Positions 32,593 through 42,892 of a stretch of 64,000 nt of DNA are shown piece after piece. The position numbers were made by a program, and so were the translations under genes. The notes under the pieces are model-generated. The model was not told the DNA's origin. It was given only the letters and a program-made list of their open reading frames with translations, and ran no database searches. How positions within the stretch are numbered: position 1 is the first letter of the stretch; each line of letters opens with the position of its first letter. Source of the DNA: Sepioteuthis lessoniana (Eukaryota > Mollusca > Cephalopoda > Myopsida > Loliginidae); assembly GCA_963585895.1 (NCBI GenBank), contig OY757904.1, forward strand, positions 8,208,860 to 8,272,859. Direction: 5' to 3'.

Positions 32593-33105
32593 ATTCATTA
32601 TACATTATACACAGAACAATGCTCAATGGGAAGCCATGTTGCTGCAAGCAGTTATGAATCGTTCATAATTCAAAGTAAAAAAAAAAAAGAACGAATTACT
32701 CAAGGAATTATTCCCATTTAATTAAACGTTGCCAAGTGACTTTTAGAGGGTTCTTTAAACTGGATATATAAAATAATTACATGGTATTATTGATTAGATG
32801 GGACTAAAATAAATTCGTTTAAATCTATAAGATGTCTACAAACATTGATATCACACAATTTTGCGTCTGTTTAGGATATGATATATCTTTTAGTTTTACG
32901 TGAGTTGACTCTAACTGTACCAACACTTACCGATACACTAACGGTAGCAAGTATTCATTCGATCATCGTTATAATGAGCCAAAATCGAACTTCAACCCTT
33001 TCAACCGCCGAAAACGCTTATTTTGCTAATATTCCATACATGAATGTGGAAATATGACTGGCATTGTGAAAATTATGCTCCCATAGAAATTAAGATATCA
33101 ATAAA

Positions 33106-33179
<74 letters not shown>

Positions 33180-33240
33180 GTATGTATTATTTGGTCCAGT
33201 TAAACCGGAGTTGGGAGTAATTCCATCAGGACAAGAAAAC

Positions 33241-33283
<43 letters not shown>

Positions 33284-33362
33284 ATGTGTGTGTGTACACG
33301 TATTTTATTGTTATCTTAATTTATATATATATATATACGTATATACGTATACGTATATACGT
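33106..33362. repeat. Compound microsatellite cluster
   Basis: (TA)n 33108-33165, (TATG)n to 33187, (TA)n 33241-33262, (TG)n 33263-33294, (TA)n 33322-33337 and ACGTATATACGTAT repeats to 33362. Confidence 0.95.
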
Positions 33363-33431
33363 ACCTATAAAAAAGACACATTAGGTCAAGTGGTCGCGCA
33401 ATTTACCATAACTTGTTAATTCGGCATCGCT

Positions 33432-33640
33432 TATACGTGGCATGAACCGGTGGCCCAGCGGTAGAATTTCGGCTTCTGCATACTGTGGTTGTTGGTTCGA
33501 TCTCCAGTGGTGGAGATCACGGTGTGCACTGCAGTAAGACCCTATAAGGTCGAAACAGCTGTTTAGTGCTCCGCATGTGGGTGTTTGCCGGATTTTCTTG
33601 ACATGGTAACTTCTAGCTCAATATATCAATTCCTCCATTT
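33432..33640 (+). mobile_element. SINE4 (tRNA-like)
   Basis: A-box-like TGGCCCAGCGGTAGAA and B-box-like GTTGGTTCGATCTCC, about 45 bp apart, then ACTGCAGTAAGACCCTATAA, GGTCGAAACAGCTGTTTAG. Different body from SINE1-3. Only one copy in this window, so the family is supported by the promoter boxes alone; no TSD found. Confidence 0.6.
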
Positions 33641-33832
33641 AAGTATGTTTGATTAAATAAGACAGACACTTCGACTGTGCCTATTTTATATTTGACCTGT
33701 TCAAATCTTTGTACAAGTTGTTTGGCTTCTGAATGGAATGAATTCAGGAAGGCGCTGTATTTTTCCAAAGTACTTTCTGCCCCAAATCATCCACGGGAGA
33801 GTAAAAAAATGTCCTATTTAATCAAATGCACA

Positions 33833-33835
<3 letters not shown>

Positions 33836-33876
<41 letters not shown>
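33836..33876. repeat. (TA)n microsatellite
   Basis: Pure TA tract of about 40 bp. Confidence 0.95.
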
Positions 33877-33878
<2 letters not shown>

Positions 33879-34059
33879 TTCTCAAAATCCCTTACTTGAA
33901 GTTTCATGTGGATCAAAAAGTCAACAGACTGAAAGAAACTGCGCATTATTTCCGTTTGATAATTGTGTAAAAATTCAAATAACAAACCTTAAAACTTCAT
34001 AATTTGAACATTTTAGGTTTTAGATAAATTCTTCCATCGTAGCATCGAGCACCTTTCAT

Positions 34060-35003
34060 GCCTAGACACGGAATACTTCGACATTGTTGCAGGAGTACTA
34101 CAAGGAGACACACTAGCCCCGTACCTCTTTATCATCTGTCTAGACTATGTGCTTAGGACTTCGATCGACAAAATCAGAGAAAATGGCTTTGAGCTGACTA
34201 AGAGAAGAAGCAAAAGGTACCCCGCAAAAACAATCACGGACGCCGACTACGCTGATGACTTGGCGTTACTAGCGAATACGCCTAATCAAGCAGAGACACT
34301 ACTACATAGTCTGGAACGAGCTGCAGCTGGCATTGGCCTACATGTCAATGCAAACAAAACCGAATATATGTGTTACAACCAAACAGGCAACATTGCCACA
34401 CTAGACGGAGCCTCTCTGAAACTAGTCGACAAATTCACCTACCTAGGAAGCAGCGTCTCATCAACCGAGAAGGACATCGACACACGACTGACGAAGGCAT
34501 GGACAGCTATCGATAGGCTCTCGATCATATGGAAGTCGGACCTAACAGATAAAATGAAACGCAGTTTCTTCCAGGCAGCGGTTGTGTCGATACTGCTATA
34601 TGGATGCACCACATGGACGCTTACAAAACGGCTGGAGAGGAGGCTGGACGGAAATTACACAAGAATGTTGAGAGCAGTATTAAACAAGTCCTGGCGACAA
34701 CACCCCACGAGACTCCAACTATACGGACACTTGCCCCCCATCACAAAAACTATACAAGTTCGACGAACCAGACACGCGGGACACTGCTGGAGAAGCAAGG
34801 ACGAGCTCATAAGCGATGTACTCCTGTGGACCCCCACTCATGGATGTGCAAGTGTGGGACGACCAGCACGAACTTACATACAGCAGCTATGTGAGGACAC
34901 GGGTTGTAATCCTGAAGACCTGCCGGAGGCGATGAGTGATAGGGAGAAATGGCGAGAGACGGTCAGGGATATCCGCGCAGACGGCGCGACATGATGATGA
35001 TGA
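34060..35003 (+). mobile_element. RTE LINE 3' half, uninterrupted reverse transcriptase C-terminus
   Basis: An uninterrupted frame runs from about 34063 to the stop at 34992-34994. It opens EYFDIVAGVLQGDTLAPYL (RT motif B neighbourhood). The catalytic YADD box is at 34248-34259 (TITDADYADDLALLA). Further on are HVNANKTEYMCYN, VDKFTYLGSSVS, LLYGCTTWTLTKRLERRLDG and, near the end, GRPARTYIQQLCEDTGC and VRDIRADGAT. It ends in an ATGATG tail (34991-35003) and a (TA)n tract (35004-35028). The 5' half, with the endonuclease, is absent. RTE-type is inferred from the YADD context and the short repeat tail. Being stop-free, this is the youngest RTE copy here. Confidence 0.92.
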
Positions 35004-35029
35004 TATATATATATATATATATATATTTG

Positions 35030-35714
35030 ACGACGACTCGTGAATCACTTGGGTTCCTGTTGTAACAATGGTCGTTGCTGACACCGTAGTTCCATACTAA
35101 GAAAGAAGTGAAAGATTCTGATCAGAATTACATAATACCACAAGAACATTGTTTTTGCTGCCTTTCCGTTGCGTAAATTACATTTATACAAACATAATGA
35201 AAACATTGTGGAAAATATCTCCTGGAATTTCTAATTAAAACTTGCAAATTTTTAAACTCTGCAGCCAAATTCACTTTTGTAAGACCATGAAGTTTACTCG
35301 AAAAATAGGTTGAAGATTAATTTAGGAGACATTCTCTGTTTCTGATAGCGGATTTCTCGATAAACAATTCTTCTGACTAAAACTTCCAAAGCATAATCTT
35401 CTGCTAATACAATTCAAGCTTTGGCGCGGGTAAAAATATTCTTGAGATGAAACTTGATTAGAATTTCTGATTGTTTTTGTTGAAGGTTCGCTCTAGAATT
35501 GTTTAAGTAAAGATTAATGAAAGGATCTACTTATATTATTGATCATTGATATCTGAATAAAAATAATCCAACCCATTTAAAATATATTAAATCCCTCACT
35601 TTAAAAAAAATCTTAGAACAGTTCATATTAAGATGAAAAGTTTTTAAAAATGAAAAAATAACTTTTTTGTAAGCTTAGGATAATCTCTTTGATGGAAATT
35701 AACAACATTAAAAC
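35030..35714. other. No gene recognised
   Basis: AT-rich; nothing repeated within the window. Confidence 0.3.
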
Positions 35715-35726
35715 ACTTTCAGATTC

Positions 35727-36407
35727 TTTTTTTTAATCTGAGAATTAATTTTTATTTATTTATTGCGGACTTTTCCCCCTCATCTTGGTAGTTTTTTTTT
35801 GTGTTGTTTCTTCTTTCACTACGTTTCGGCCAAATTCCCTCTGGCCTTCTTCAGGTGATTTTACCGCGACCTCGGATAGGAATGCTGAGTCTTGTAACTG
35901 TATCTCAAAAAGCCTCATCTCAAAAATTATTCCAATTAAGGACAATATACAAAAATTCGGTACGGACCCGATTCTGGAAGACCAGATAATGATTTATGAG
36001 ACCAAAAAATCCATCCTTGATCGCCCTTCGGGGCCCGTGGTGCAGCGGATAGAGGCGGTGAGTCTCTTCGGTTCCAGATGAGCATTGTCAGAAGATAGCG
36101 ATTTCAAATCCTACGCAAGTCGGCCAGAGGTATACTTGGTCACAAAAAACGTGGTGCGATAGACAACAACTATGGAATGCAGTAATTACTGGGGATACGG
36201 TTACAAGACTCAGCATTCCTATCCGAGGTCGCGGTAAAATCACCTGAAGAAGGCCAGAGGGAATTTGGCCGAAACGTAGTGAAAGAAGAAACAACACAAA
36301 AAAAACTACCAAGATGAGGGGGAAAAGTCCGCAATAAATAAATAAAAATTAATTCTCAGATTAAAAAAAAGCCTCATCTCAAAAATGATTCCAATTAAGG
36401 ACAATAT
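35727..36407 (+). mobile_element. Fold-back retroelement X (Penelope-like or SINE-like), 12-bp TSD
   Basis: A perfect 12-bp duplication, ACTTTCAGATTC, flanks it (35715-35726, 36408-36419). Two inverted arms of about 170 bp (35735-35909 and 36190-36362) are almost identical. Each arm is followed, in direct orientation, by AGCCTCATCTCAAAAAT-ATTCCAATTAAGGACAATAT (about 35911-35952 and 36369-36407). Between the arms are about 80 unassigned bases and a tRNA-like stretch (GCCCGTGGTGCAGCGGATAG at about 36036; B-box-like GATTTCAAATCC at about 36099). No protein is encoded. A transcript could form a long hairpin. Confidence 0.8.
36240..36282 (+). ncRNA. Hammerhead-ribozyme-like core in element X
   Basis: The order matches the hammerhead consensus. 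Stem I strand TCAC (36240-36243) is followed by CTGAAGA (fits CUGANGA), stem II GGCC (36252-36255) and its partner GGCC (36267-36270), then GAAA (36271-36274), CGTA, and stem I partner GTGA (36279-36282). Stem III would be only the self-complementary ACGT, which suggests a dimer-dependent form as described for minimal hammerheads in Penelope-like elements. The reverse complement lies in the left arm (about 35808-35850). Activity is untested. Confidence 0.45.
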
Positions 36408-36419
36408 ACTTTCAGATTC

Positions 36420-37528
36420 ACGACACATTGTGGATTTTACGAGCACTAGAATTAATTTTGAAAGATATTTTCACCCGTTTTAAATCTTGAAAAAATATCT
36501 ATTTGTATTAGTTACAGTTTTGAAATTAACCATACATAACTTAAGGGAATGGATGAAAAATATTTTAAACATCTTTAGACAATAAACTATATTGTAATGT
36601 ATTATCACCGTCTTAATGTACTTAACTTACGCAATTAAATCCTTGTAACTCCTTAAAAAGAAACATCATATCAGAAATAAGGAAAAAAAGAAAAGAAAAA
36701 GACCCTCAAATTTCCCTCGAACCGGTATAATTGGGAAATGTTTTAGTGCTGTGTTCCTGTCAGCATTTAATCGGATTTAGGCTATTTAGGTTCAAGGATA
36801 AGTCTGAGCGTATTTTAACAACGCTGTCTTCTCAAAATGGTATATTTTCATTACAAATATAGTTTTAATCTTGTTTTATCTACTTTCACACGTTTAATTC
36901 CATTTTGAAGCTGACAGAAAGGGAAATAATAGTTTTCTCTCATATCAGATATTTATATCACTTATTTATAAAACCAGGGATCAAAAGCTCTGAGAAAATT
37001 TTGTTCAGCTTCTTGATAAATGTTTCAAAATCAGGCACAAGAAAACTTGTCGCTGAAAAACGTAACTTATTATATACACTTAAAGTCCACTAACAAAATT
37101 AAAAAAGTATTATTTATCTTATAAAAACAAATATTGGAATTTTATTAAGTACTACTGATTTGGTTTATAGGAATGTTTTAAAGCTGGAGATGTACAATGA
37201 TTAAAAAGCATGAATGTTTATTTTTGTTTACGAATCTGAAGAGAAAACAAAACTAAAAAGAAAACGTTTAAGTCGATAAATCTCTTCAGTTTTATTCATT
37301 TAAATCAAAAATAATTTCCCTACAAAAACCCGCCGGGCAATATTAATTTCTTAATATAATTAGTAAGTAAAACGTTTATGCTATGTAGGTTTATCTTTTC
37401 CAAAAACAATTACTATTTGCAATCGCAAAGTGTAAAATATTGCAATGCCGAAATATTCATTAAAAAAATTCTTTAAAGCCAATACTAGCATGTCTTTTCA
37501 AAATTCTAGAAATTTTCAAGATTCATAT
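36420..37528. other. No gene recognised
   Basis: AT-rich DNA between the two fold-back elements; a 62-codon plus frame (36905-37093) has no recognisable domain. Confidence 0.3.
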
Positions 37529-37542
37529 ATAGAGAAGATTTG

Positions 37543-37875
37543 AGTATTAATTTTATTGCGGACTTTTGTCCTCATCTTGGTATTTTTTGTTGTTGTTTTT
37601 CTCACTTCGTTTCGGCCAAATTTCACCTCTGGTCGTCTTCAGGTGATTAACTGCGACTTCGGATAGAAGGCAGTAATTACTGGGGATACGGTTACAAGAC
37701 TCAGCATTCCTATCTGAAGTCGCGGTTAATCACCTGAAGACGGCCAGAGGTGAAATTTGGCCGAAACGCAGTGAGAAAAGCAACAAAAAACTACCAAGAT
37801 GGGGACAAAAGTCCGCAATAAAATTAATACTCAGATTAAGAAGCCTCATCTCAAAAAGGATTCCCAATAAAGACA
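37543..37875 (+). mobile_element. Fold-back retroelement Y, short form, TSD
   Basis: Same family as X without the tRNA-like interior. Inverted arms of about 120 bp (37545-37667 and 37711-37830) flank a 43-bp loop (GGCAGTAATTACTGGGGATA and on). The 3' end AGCCTCATCTCAAAAAGGAT, then CAATAAAGACAAT, matches X. The flanks ATAGAGAAGATTTG (37529-37542) and ATAGAGAAGTTTTG (37876-37889) are a 14-bp duplication with one change. Arms are less alike than in X, so Y is older or less conserved. Confidence 0.8.
37730..37774 (+). ncRNA. Hammerhead-like core in element Y
   Basis: Stem I TCAC (37730-37733), CTGAAGA (37734-37740), stem II GGCC (37742-37745) with GGCC (37759-37762), GAAA (37763-37766), then CGCA and GTGA (37771-37774). 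Both stems keep pairing, but the ACGT of X is ACGC here, which breaks the self-complementary stem III. Probably inactive. Confidence 0.4.
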
Positions 37876-37889
37876 ATAGAGAAGTTTTG

Positions 37890-39165
37890 CATAACTGACA
37901 GAATCAATCAGCATTTAGGAATAGTTTACTATCACAATAACTTGTCTTCATAGTTTTATTATTATTATATACCTCAAATAATTTTTGAAATATTTCTTTA
38001 GTTCCATTTAAAAAAAAATCTTCATTGGTGAGTTTCACTGCCGTTCATGAATTTAGGAGATAAACAGATTTTAATTTCTCAATGTAAAATAATCATGTTA
38101 AGTAACATCTGTTGATAATTCATAAAGGAAAATTCTTAGCAGCTCTTATTCTCAACAAGAAGCCATTATTAAACTGTAGCGGGCAGGTAAAGTCAAAACA
38201 AATTATATAAGCAAATAAAGATGTCAAAATCTGATGTTTCCAAAATATGTAAGCGGAGGAGATTTTGCAATCGAGAAACGTGCTGGTGGAGAAGTGACTA
38301 TGAATTTAGAGAGGTTATTGGTTTTCTTTGTCATATCTATTACCATTCATGCAGATAAAAAACAGCATAATTTTTAATGCAGAACAGTGATCTCTGCCAT
38401 AATGTTACATGTTTAAACATGGATCCAGGATCAAAATATCAAGCTCTTTGAATGGTCGCGTAACTCACTGGACCGAAATAGAATCCGTGGAATATATTGA
38501 AAGGAAAGACTACACCAATGGAAATTACCAACACAGATTATCTAAAAGAAGTAATAAAAAGAATTTAGAAGTAAGAAGTCAACGATGATCGGTTCAAAAG
38601 CCTTTCAGCTTCAATGTCTTATAGAGTGACGATAATGATAAAGATGAAAAAAAAATATATATATAGATTCCTTGTAAAACCTAATTATCATTATTATCGT
38701 CTGAGTATTGATAGCACAAAATCGCTGGTGTCTCTCTTACTAACCGTCCCTATCAGCTATCGAATTTCGTGACCTCTAGACGATATTTTATGTCCACACG
38801 GCTGACGAATGCAAAATTTTGCCAGACGTCCAACACTGCTGTATCCTCGTGTAAGAGTTCATAGGAGAATGTTGCTGATGAGTTTGTCTTTTGGACGCTG
38901 CTACTTTCAGGATTTGTTCAAAACAGCACGCAGCATTATCATTAATTCCCATTTAGTTGTACAATAGAAGAATGTAGTCTTTAAAAATAAAAGCAAATCT
39001 TATTTTGATAGTTTTAGTAAGAGATTTCCAAGCTTTTGTCTGATTTGGTATATTCTTTATGTCAATGAACACTTTCGATGACTTAGTTCAGAAATTTGGG
39101 AAGGAAACAAAATCAATTAATTATAAATCTTTCAGAAATGTTTAAAATCTTTTTCCTTCCAAATA
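37890..39165. other. No gene recognised
   Basis: Unique-looking DNA; 38690-38960 is less AT-rich (GGTGTCTCTCTTACTAACCG region) but has no open frame or repeat partner here. Confidence 0.3.
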
Positions 39166-39170
39166 TATGT

Positions 39171-39412
39171 AAGTTAGCGAATTTAGTCGAGGGTGACCCG
39201 AAAGCTCCCCTTTACCTACTTCACTGAGGTGTAGGGAAGGCCGCTACTCCATTGCCAGGATTGCTCCACTTTATGCTTGATCGTCACCTTATAATACTAA
39301 GTGTTAAGTAAGGCGGCATCAAGTACCATTTTTGAGTCTTTGGTATGAATCGACTTGGGATTGAACCCCGGTCTCCCGGACCATTGGCGAACACTCAACT
39401 CATTAGGCCAAT
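39171..39412 (-). mobile_element. SINE1 copy
   Basis: Minus strand: TTTAGTCGAGGGTGACCCG (3' end), CACTGAGGTGTAGGGAAGG, AAGTACCATTTTTGAGTC, B-box region GGGATTGAACCCCGG and head ACTCATTAGGCCAAT. A 3-4 bp shift shortens the AGCTACTACACC segment. Confidence 0.87.
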
Positions 39413-40340
39413 CTTTTAGATGACAAATACTTTTCAACAGCAAAATTGCTTATCAAAGAAATATGTTAGTGTATTTGGTTTGAAAATAATATTTATCTTC
39501 GACGAGAAAAATATGACATCAAGTGCCCCAAAGTTCGTTCGGTTTACCACATACGTAAAAGACATTTTTGTTTTTAACATTGATTTTATCGGAAAACATA
39601 TTTATCGCCATATCGTTGTCATTTTACAGGTGATTTCATGATTCCATACATCCAGAAATGGGTGTCTTATCAGCAAAAGGACTTTATTATATGCTTTTTA
39701 TAAGGTAACTGACATTTTTTGTAAGCGTGAATATCTGAAAAGAATTATAATCTGAAGGTGCAATATCTGTTTTCCGCATCAAGACAAAATCCGAGGTGCG
39801 AAATCCATTATTAAGAGATCAACTTATATCGCAAAAAATGTTGCTTCCAAGACTGGACAAGTTGCATAGAAGAAATAAAAGGCCATTTTCCAATAAAATA
39901 ATGTTCTAAGATACCCGGCAAAAACAAACAAATCAGTTCGAGCAGCAGTCTTTGTCCAATATTTTTGGGTCTGGTAAGTTGCCATATCGTAATCTCACAA
40001 AGGTAATATGATCGTATATTAAGTTCAAACTAGCTGGAAGAAAATTTGGGAACAGGGATCAGTTTTAGAAGGCAGACAAACATAAAAATAGGCAATAATA
40101 ATAATTGCGACATAATGTAAATAACAATCAGGTAGTCTGACCAAACAAGTCGGTTTTCTGCAAAACAAAGAAAAATATTTTCCATGCTAAAATAAAGCGT
40201 ACTCAACACAAAACACTTTATGAATTATTGTATTATCACAATGTCACATTGAATTTTAACATCGTCATAATTTTTTTCTTTTCAGGATAAAAAGAAAAAT
40301 TACTAGAAAAAAATGGGAAAACTTCGTATCATTTATTCGG
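39413..40340. other. No gene recognised
   Basis: A 73-codon plus frame (39420-39641) lacks any recognised motif. Otherwise unassigned. Confidence 0.3.
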
Positions 40341-40343
40341 CTA

Positions 40344-40388
40344 CATATATATATATATATATCATCATCATCACGTCACGCTATCAGC

Positions 40389-40438
<50 letters not shown>
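40344..40438. repeat. (TA)n microsatellite split by an RTE tip
   Basis: (TA)n (40345-40360) and (TA)n (40394-40438) surround 35 bp reading ATCATCATCATCACGTCACG, then CTATCAGCACGGATA. That is the reverse complement of the last 35 bp of the RTE LINE with its ATG tail. Confidence 0.9.
40361..40395 (-). mobile_element. Minimal RTE LINE 3' end (about 35 bp)
   Basis: Matches GATATCCGTGCTG-TGGCGTGACATGATGATGAT at the end of the copies at 15296 and 23374. Extreme 5' truncation, inserted in a TA tract. Confidence 0.75.
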
Positions 40439-40442
<4 letters not shown>

Positions 40443-40582
40443 GGATAGTCTTCAAAAATATTTTAACGCATTTTTAAAAATATTCATTTTTTTTCTTGTA
40501 TATTAAAATGATTAAGGGAAACCAAAGTCATTGATTACTTGCGAAGCCACATTCAGATTATTGTTAAATATTCCTATACTAG

Positions 40583-40583
<1 letters not shown>

Positions 40584-40638
<55 letters not shown>

Positions 40639-40658
40639 ATATATATATATATATATAG
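40584..40658. repeat. (AC)n then (TA)n microsatellite
   Basis: About 25 AC units followed by a TA tract. Confidence 0.97.
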
Positions 40659-40897
40659 TCGAGCTGAAAATTTCTCCACTCAGTCATGAACACAATGGGG
40701 GTACTTATTAAATATATATTTTTGACGGGGTTTCGGAAGCATTAAAGAACCTTCACAAATAATGTACCAAATGCGTTGAATTGGAAGTATATATTTGGAA
40801 TACAATATAAGTTTCATGCATTTCAGTAATTTCCTTAAATTGTTTAAGCCGAAAATCTTTCGACATCTCTTCGTATATATATACATATATATATATA

Positions 40898-41183
40898 AGT
40901 TGGCGACTGTAGTCGATCGCGACCAGAAGGCACCCTTTTCAATAGCTACTACACCTAGGCGTAGGGGAGGGCGTTACTCCTTTCCCTAGAGTGCTCCACT
41001 TTACCCTTGATACGTACCTTATATTCCTGAGTGTTAAGCAAGGATATATCAAGTACCATTTTAAAGTCTTTGGTATGACGCGACCTGGGATGGAACCCCG
41101 GTCTCCCGAGCTATTGGCGAACACTCTACTCGCTATGCCAATGAGCTGAACCATTGGCGAACACTCTATCCACTATGCCAATA
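40898..41183 (-). mobile_element. SINE1 copy with duplicated head
   Basis: Minus strand: GTTGGCGACTGTAGTCGATC (3' end), CTAGGCGTAGGGGAGGGCG and the B-box region GGGATGGAACCCCGG. The head segment CATTGGCGAACACTCTA-CC-CTATGCCAAT occurs twice in tandem (about 41110-41146 and 41149-41183), one full and one repeated piece. Confidence 0.85.
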
Positions 41184-41449
41184 TACATACATATATTTGC
41201 AACTTTGAATAACTGTTTCAATTTACTTAATAAAATATTCGGATAATATATCTGAATCACAGTAAATGATTACATTAAACGATCAATACGTGTATAGGTT
41301 CCAATATAAGGGGTGTATGAATACTTCTCAGTCCTTAGGCGCAGATAAATATCTGCATCGTTTCCCAAGATGTTGCAGTTTTATTTCCAGTGGGTGTTTG
41401 AGGAAATATAAACACTGATGCAAAATTATTCAAAAGTATAAATGCAAAT

Positions 41450-41696
41450 CCGAACATTGGCATAGTGGTTAGAGTGTTCGTCAATGGCCCGGGAGACCTG
41501 GGTTCAATCCTAGGTCCCAGGTCGAGTCATACATACCAAAGACTCATACCGCCTTGCTTGACACTCAGCAGTATAAGGTAGGGGTCAAGGGTAAAGTGGA
41601 GCAATCCAAGGAAAGGAGTAGCACCTTCCCCTACACCTTGGTGTAGTAGCTATCAAAAAGGGAGCCTTCGGTTCACCCTCGACTACGGCGGCCAAC
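41450..41696 (+). mobile_element. SINE1, full length with TSD
   Basis: Head CATTGGCATAGTGGTTAGAG (A-box-like), B-box-like GGGTTCAATCC, body and end CTCGACTACGGCGGCCAAC. A perfect 13-bp duplication, TATAAATGCAAAT, lies at 41437-41449 and 41697-41709. There is a small internal duplication of CCTAGGTCCCAGGTCG near the B-box. Confidence 0.92.
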
Positions 41697-41734
41697 TATA
41701 AATGCAAATGAAAGTGTAAAATGACAATATATGT

Positions 41735-41900
41735 CAAATCCATTAAGTCGTCAAGATCATCGGTGCCATAGTAACAGCGTTTCGGCTTATTTTACTCAAC
41801 AGCCCTCTTCAGGTGTCTGTTGTATTTTGCACTTAACCCTTTATTCAATTCCTGGTGTGAGGGTAGACTCTTCTCTTTTCACCGTACATCTCCATAAATG
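41735..41900 (-). repeat. Repeat with hammerhead-like core (Penelope-like end)
   Basis: The minus strand carries ACACCTGAAGAGGGCTGTTG and AATAAGCCGAAACGCTGTTA (41774-41815). These give CTGAAGA, stem II GGCT with AGCC, and GAAAC, plus an AACAG/CTGTT outer stem. A second worn copy of the same repeat lies at 55635-55770 (shared CTTTATTCAATT and GGGCTAGACTC-type words), so the segment is a dispersed repeat rather than chance. Confidence 0.5.
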
Positions 41901-42892
41901 GATATCATAAGTCACTTAATATACTACATATCGAACTATCTTATATGATACATTCTAAATATAACTTTGAACCATATAAAATAATTTGTAAATAAATGTA
42001 TGCATAAATAAACGTAGGTATATAAATAAAATTGCAATAACGATAAAAGACTCATTCAAATCTAAGCATCACGGATTTTATAGAAAATCGAAATAACTGT
42101 TTTCTTTGAGGTTGATACTGGAAAGAGCCGCACTTTTATTGATTCAATTATTTCATTATTTCTTCCGTGGAGAAATCTGTCTGCTTATTTCATTTTACAG
42201 ATAATTCTGTATAACCCATCTCTATAAGGATGCGATAGGCATTCATTCAAGATGCCACCGACGTCAGGTTACCATGGAATATAGCTAAATCTGTCCATGG
42301 ATAAATATTTCTTCTTTTTTTTCATAATTATTCTGTTGATAATTATAGTAAAGGCTAAGCAGCAAGGAATTGCCACAGAACTGTAGCATTTTTCTAAATA
42401 TCATTGTCAGTTTTTAGTATGCATTGATTCAGTTTTCTTTATATTCCCATTTGATTTAGTTTCCCTATAAGGAATTTTAGAACTGTTTTGAGTGCTTCAA
42501 TAATTATTCAATGACTAGCTGAAGTACTCTCCTATGCTGGCTAAAATGGTCTTATAAAATATTGAAATTCATTGTGTAAAACTGACATCAATATTTTTCA
42601 CATAATAATTTTGCACTAAGATTCTAGGTATTTTTAGGATCAGATAAAACTGTATAGAAATGTATCCCGTAATTTCTCATAAATAACTTCTGACTGAAAA
42701 AAAAAAAAACCATATAAGTTCACTATGTTTTTAATATCAACTAATAAATATGAGCTAATATCGACTAATAAATTTCAGTTCACTATCAGTAATAAAGAAT
42801 CATCTCACTGAAATGCCTTCAAATTTAGCTCTTCACCTCCTCTTTTCCAACCGACATGAGCGTTTTTATACAATTTTACAAAAATAAATTTT
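41901..42892. other. No gene recognised
   Basis: AT-rich. A local direct repeat AGTTCACTATGTTT / CAGTTCACTATCAG with AACTAATAAATTTGA-like words is at 42715-42795. Confidence 0.3.

Noticed and set aside
33432..33520. Possible tRNA gene
   Set aside because: Promoter boxes only; the continuing body and lack of an acceptor stem point to a SINE.
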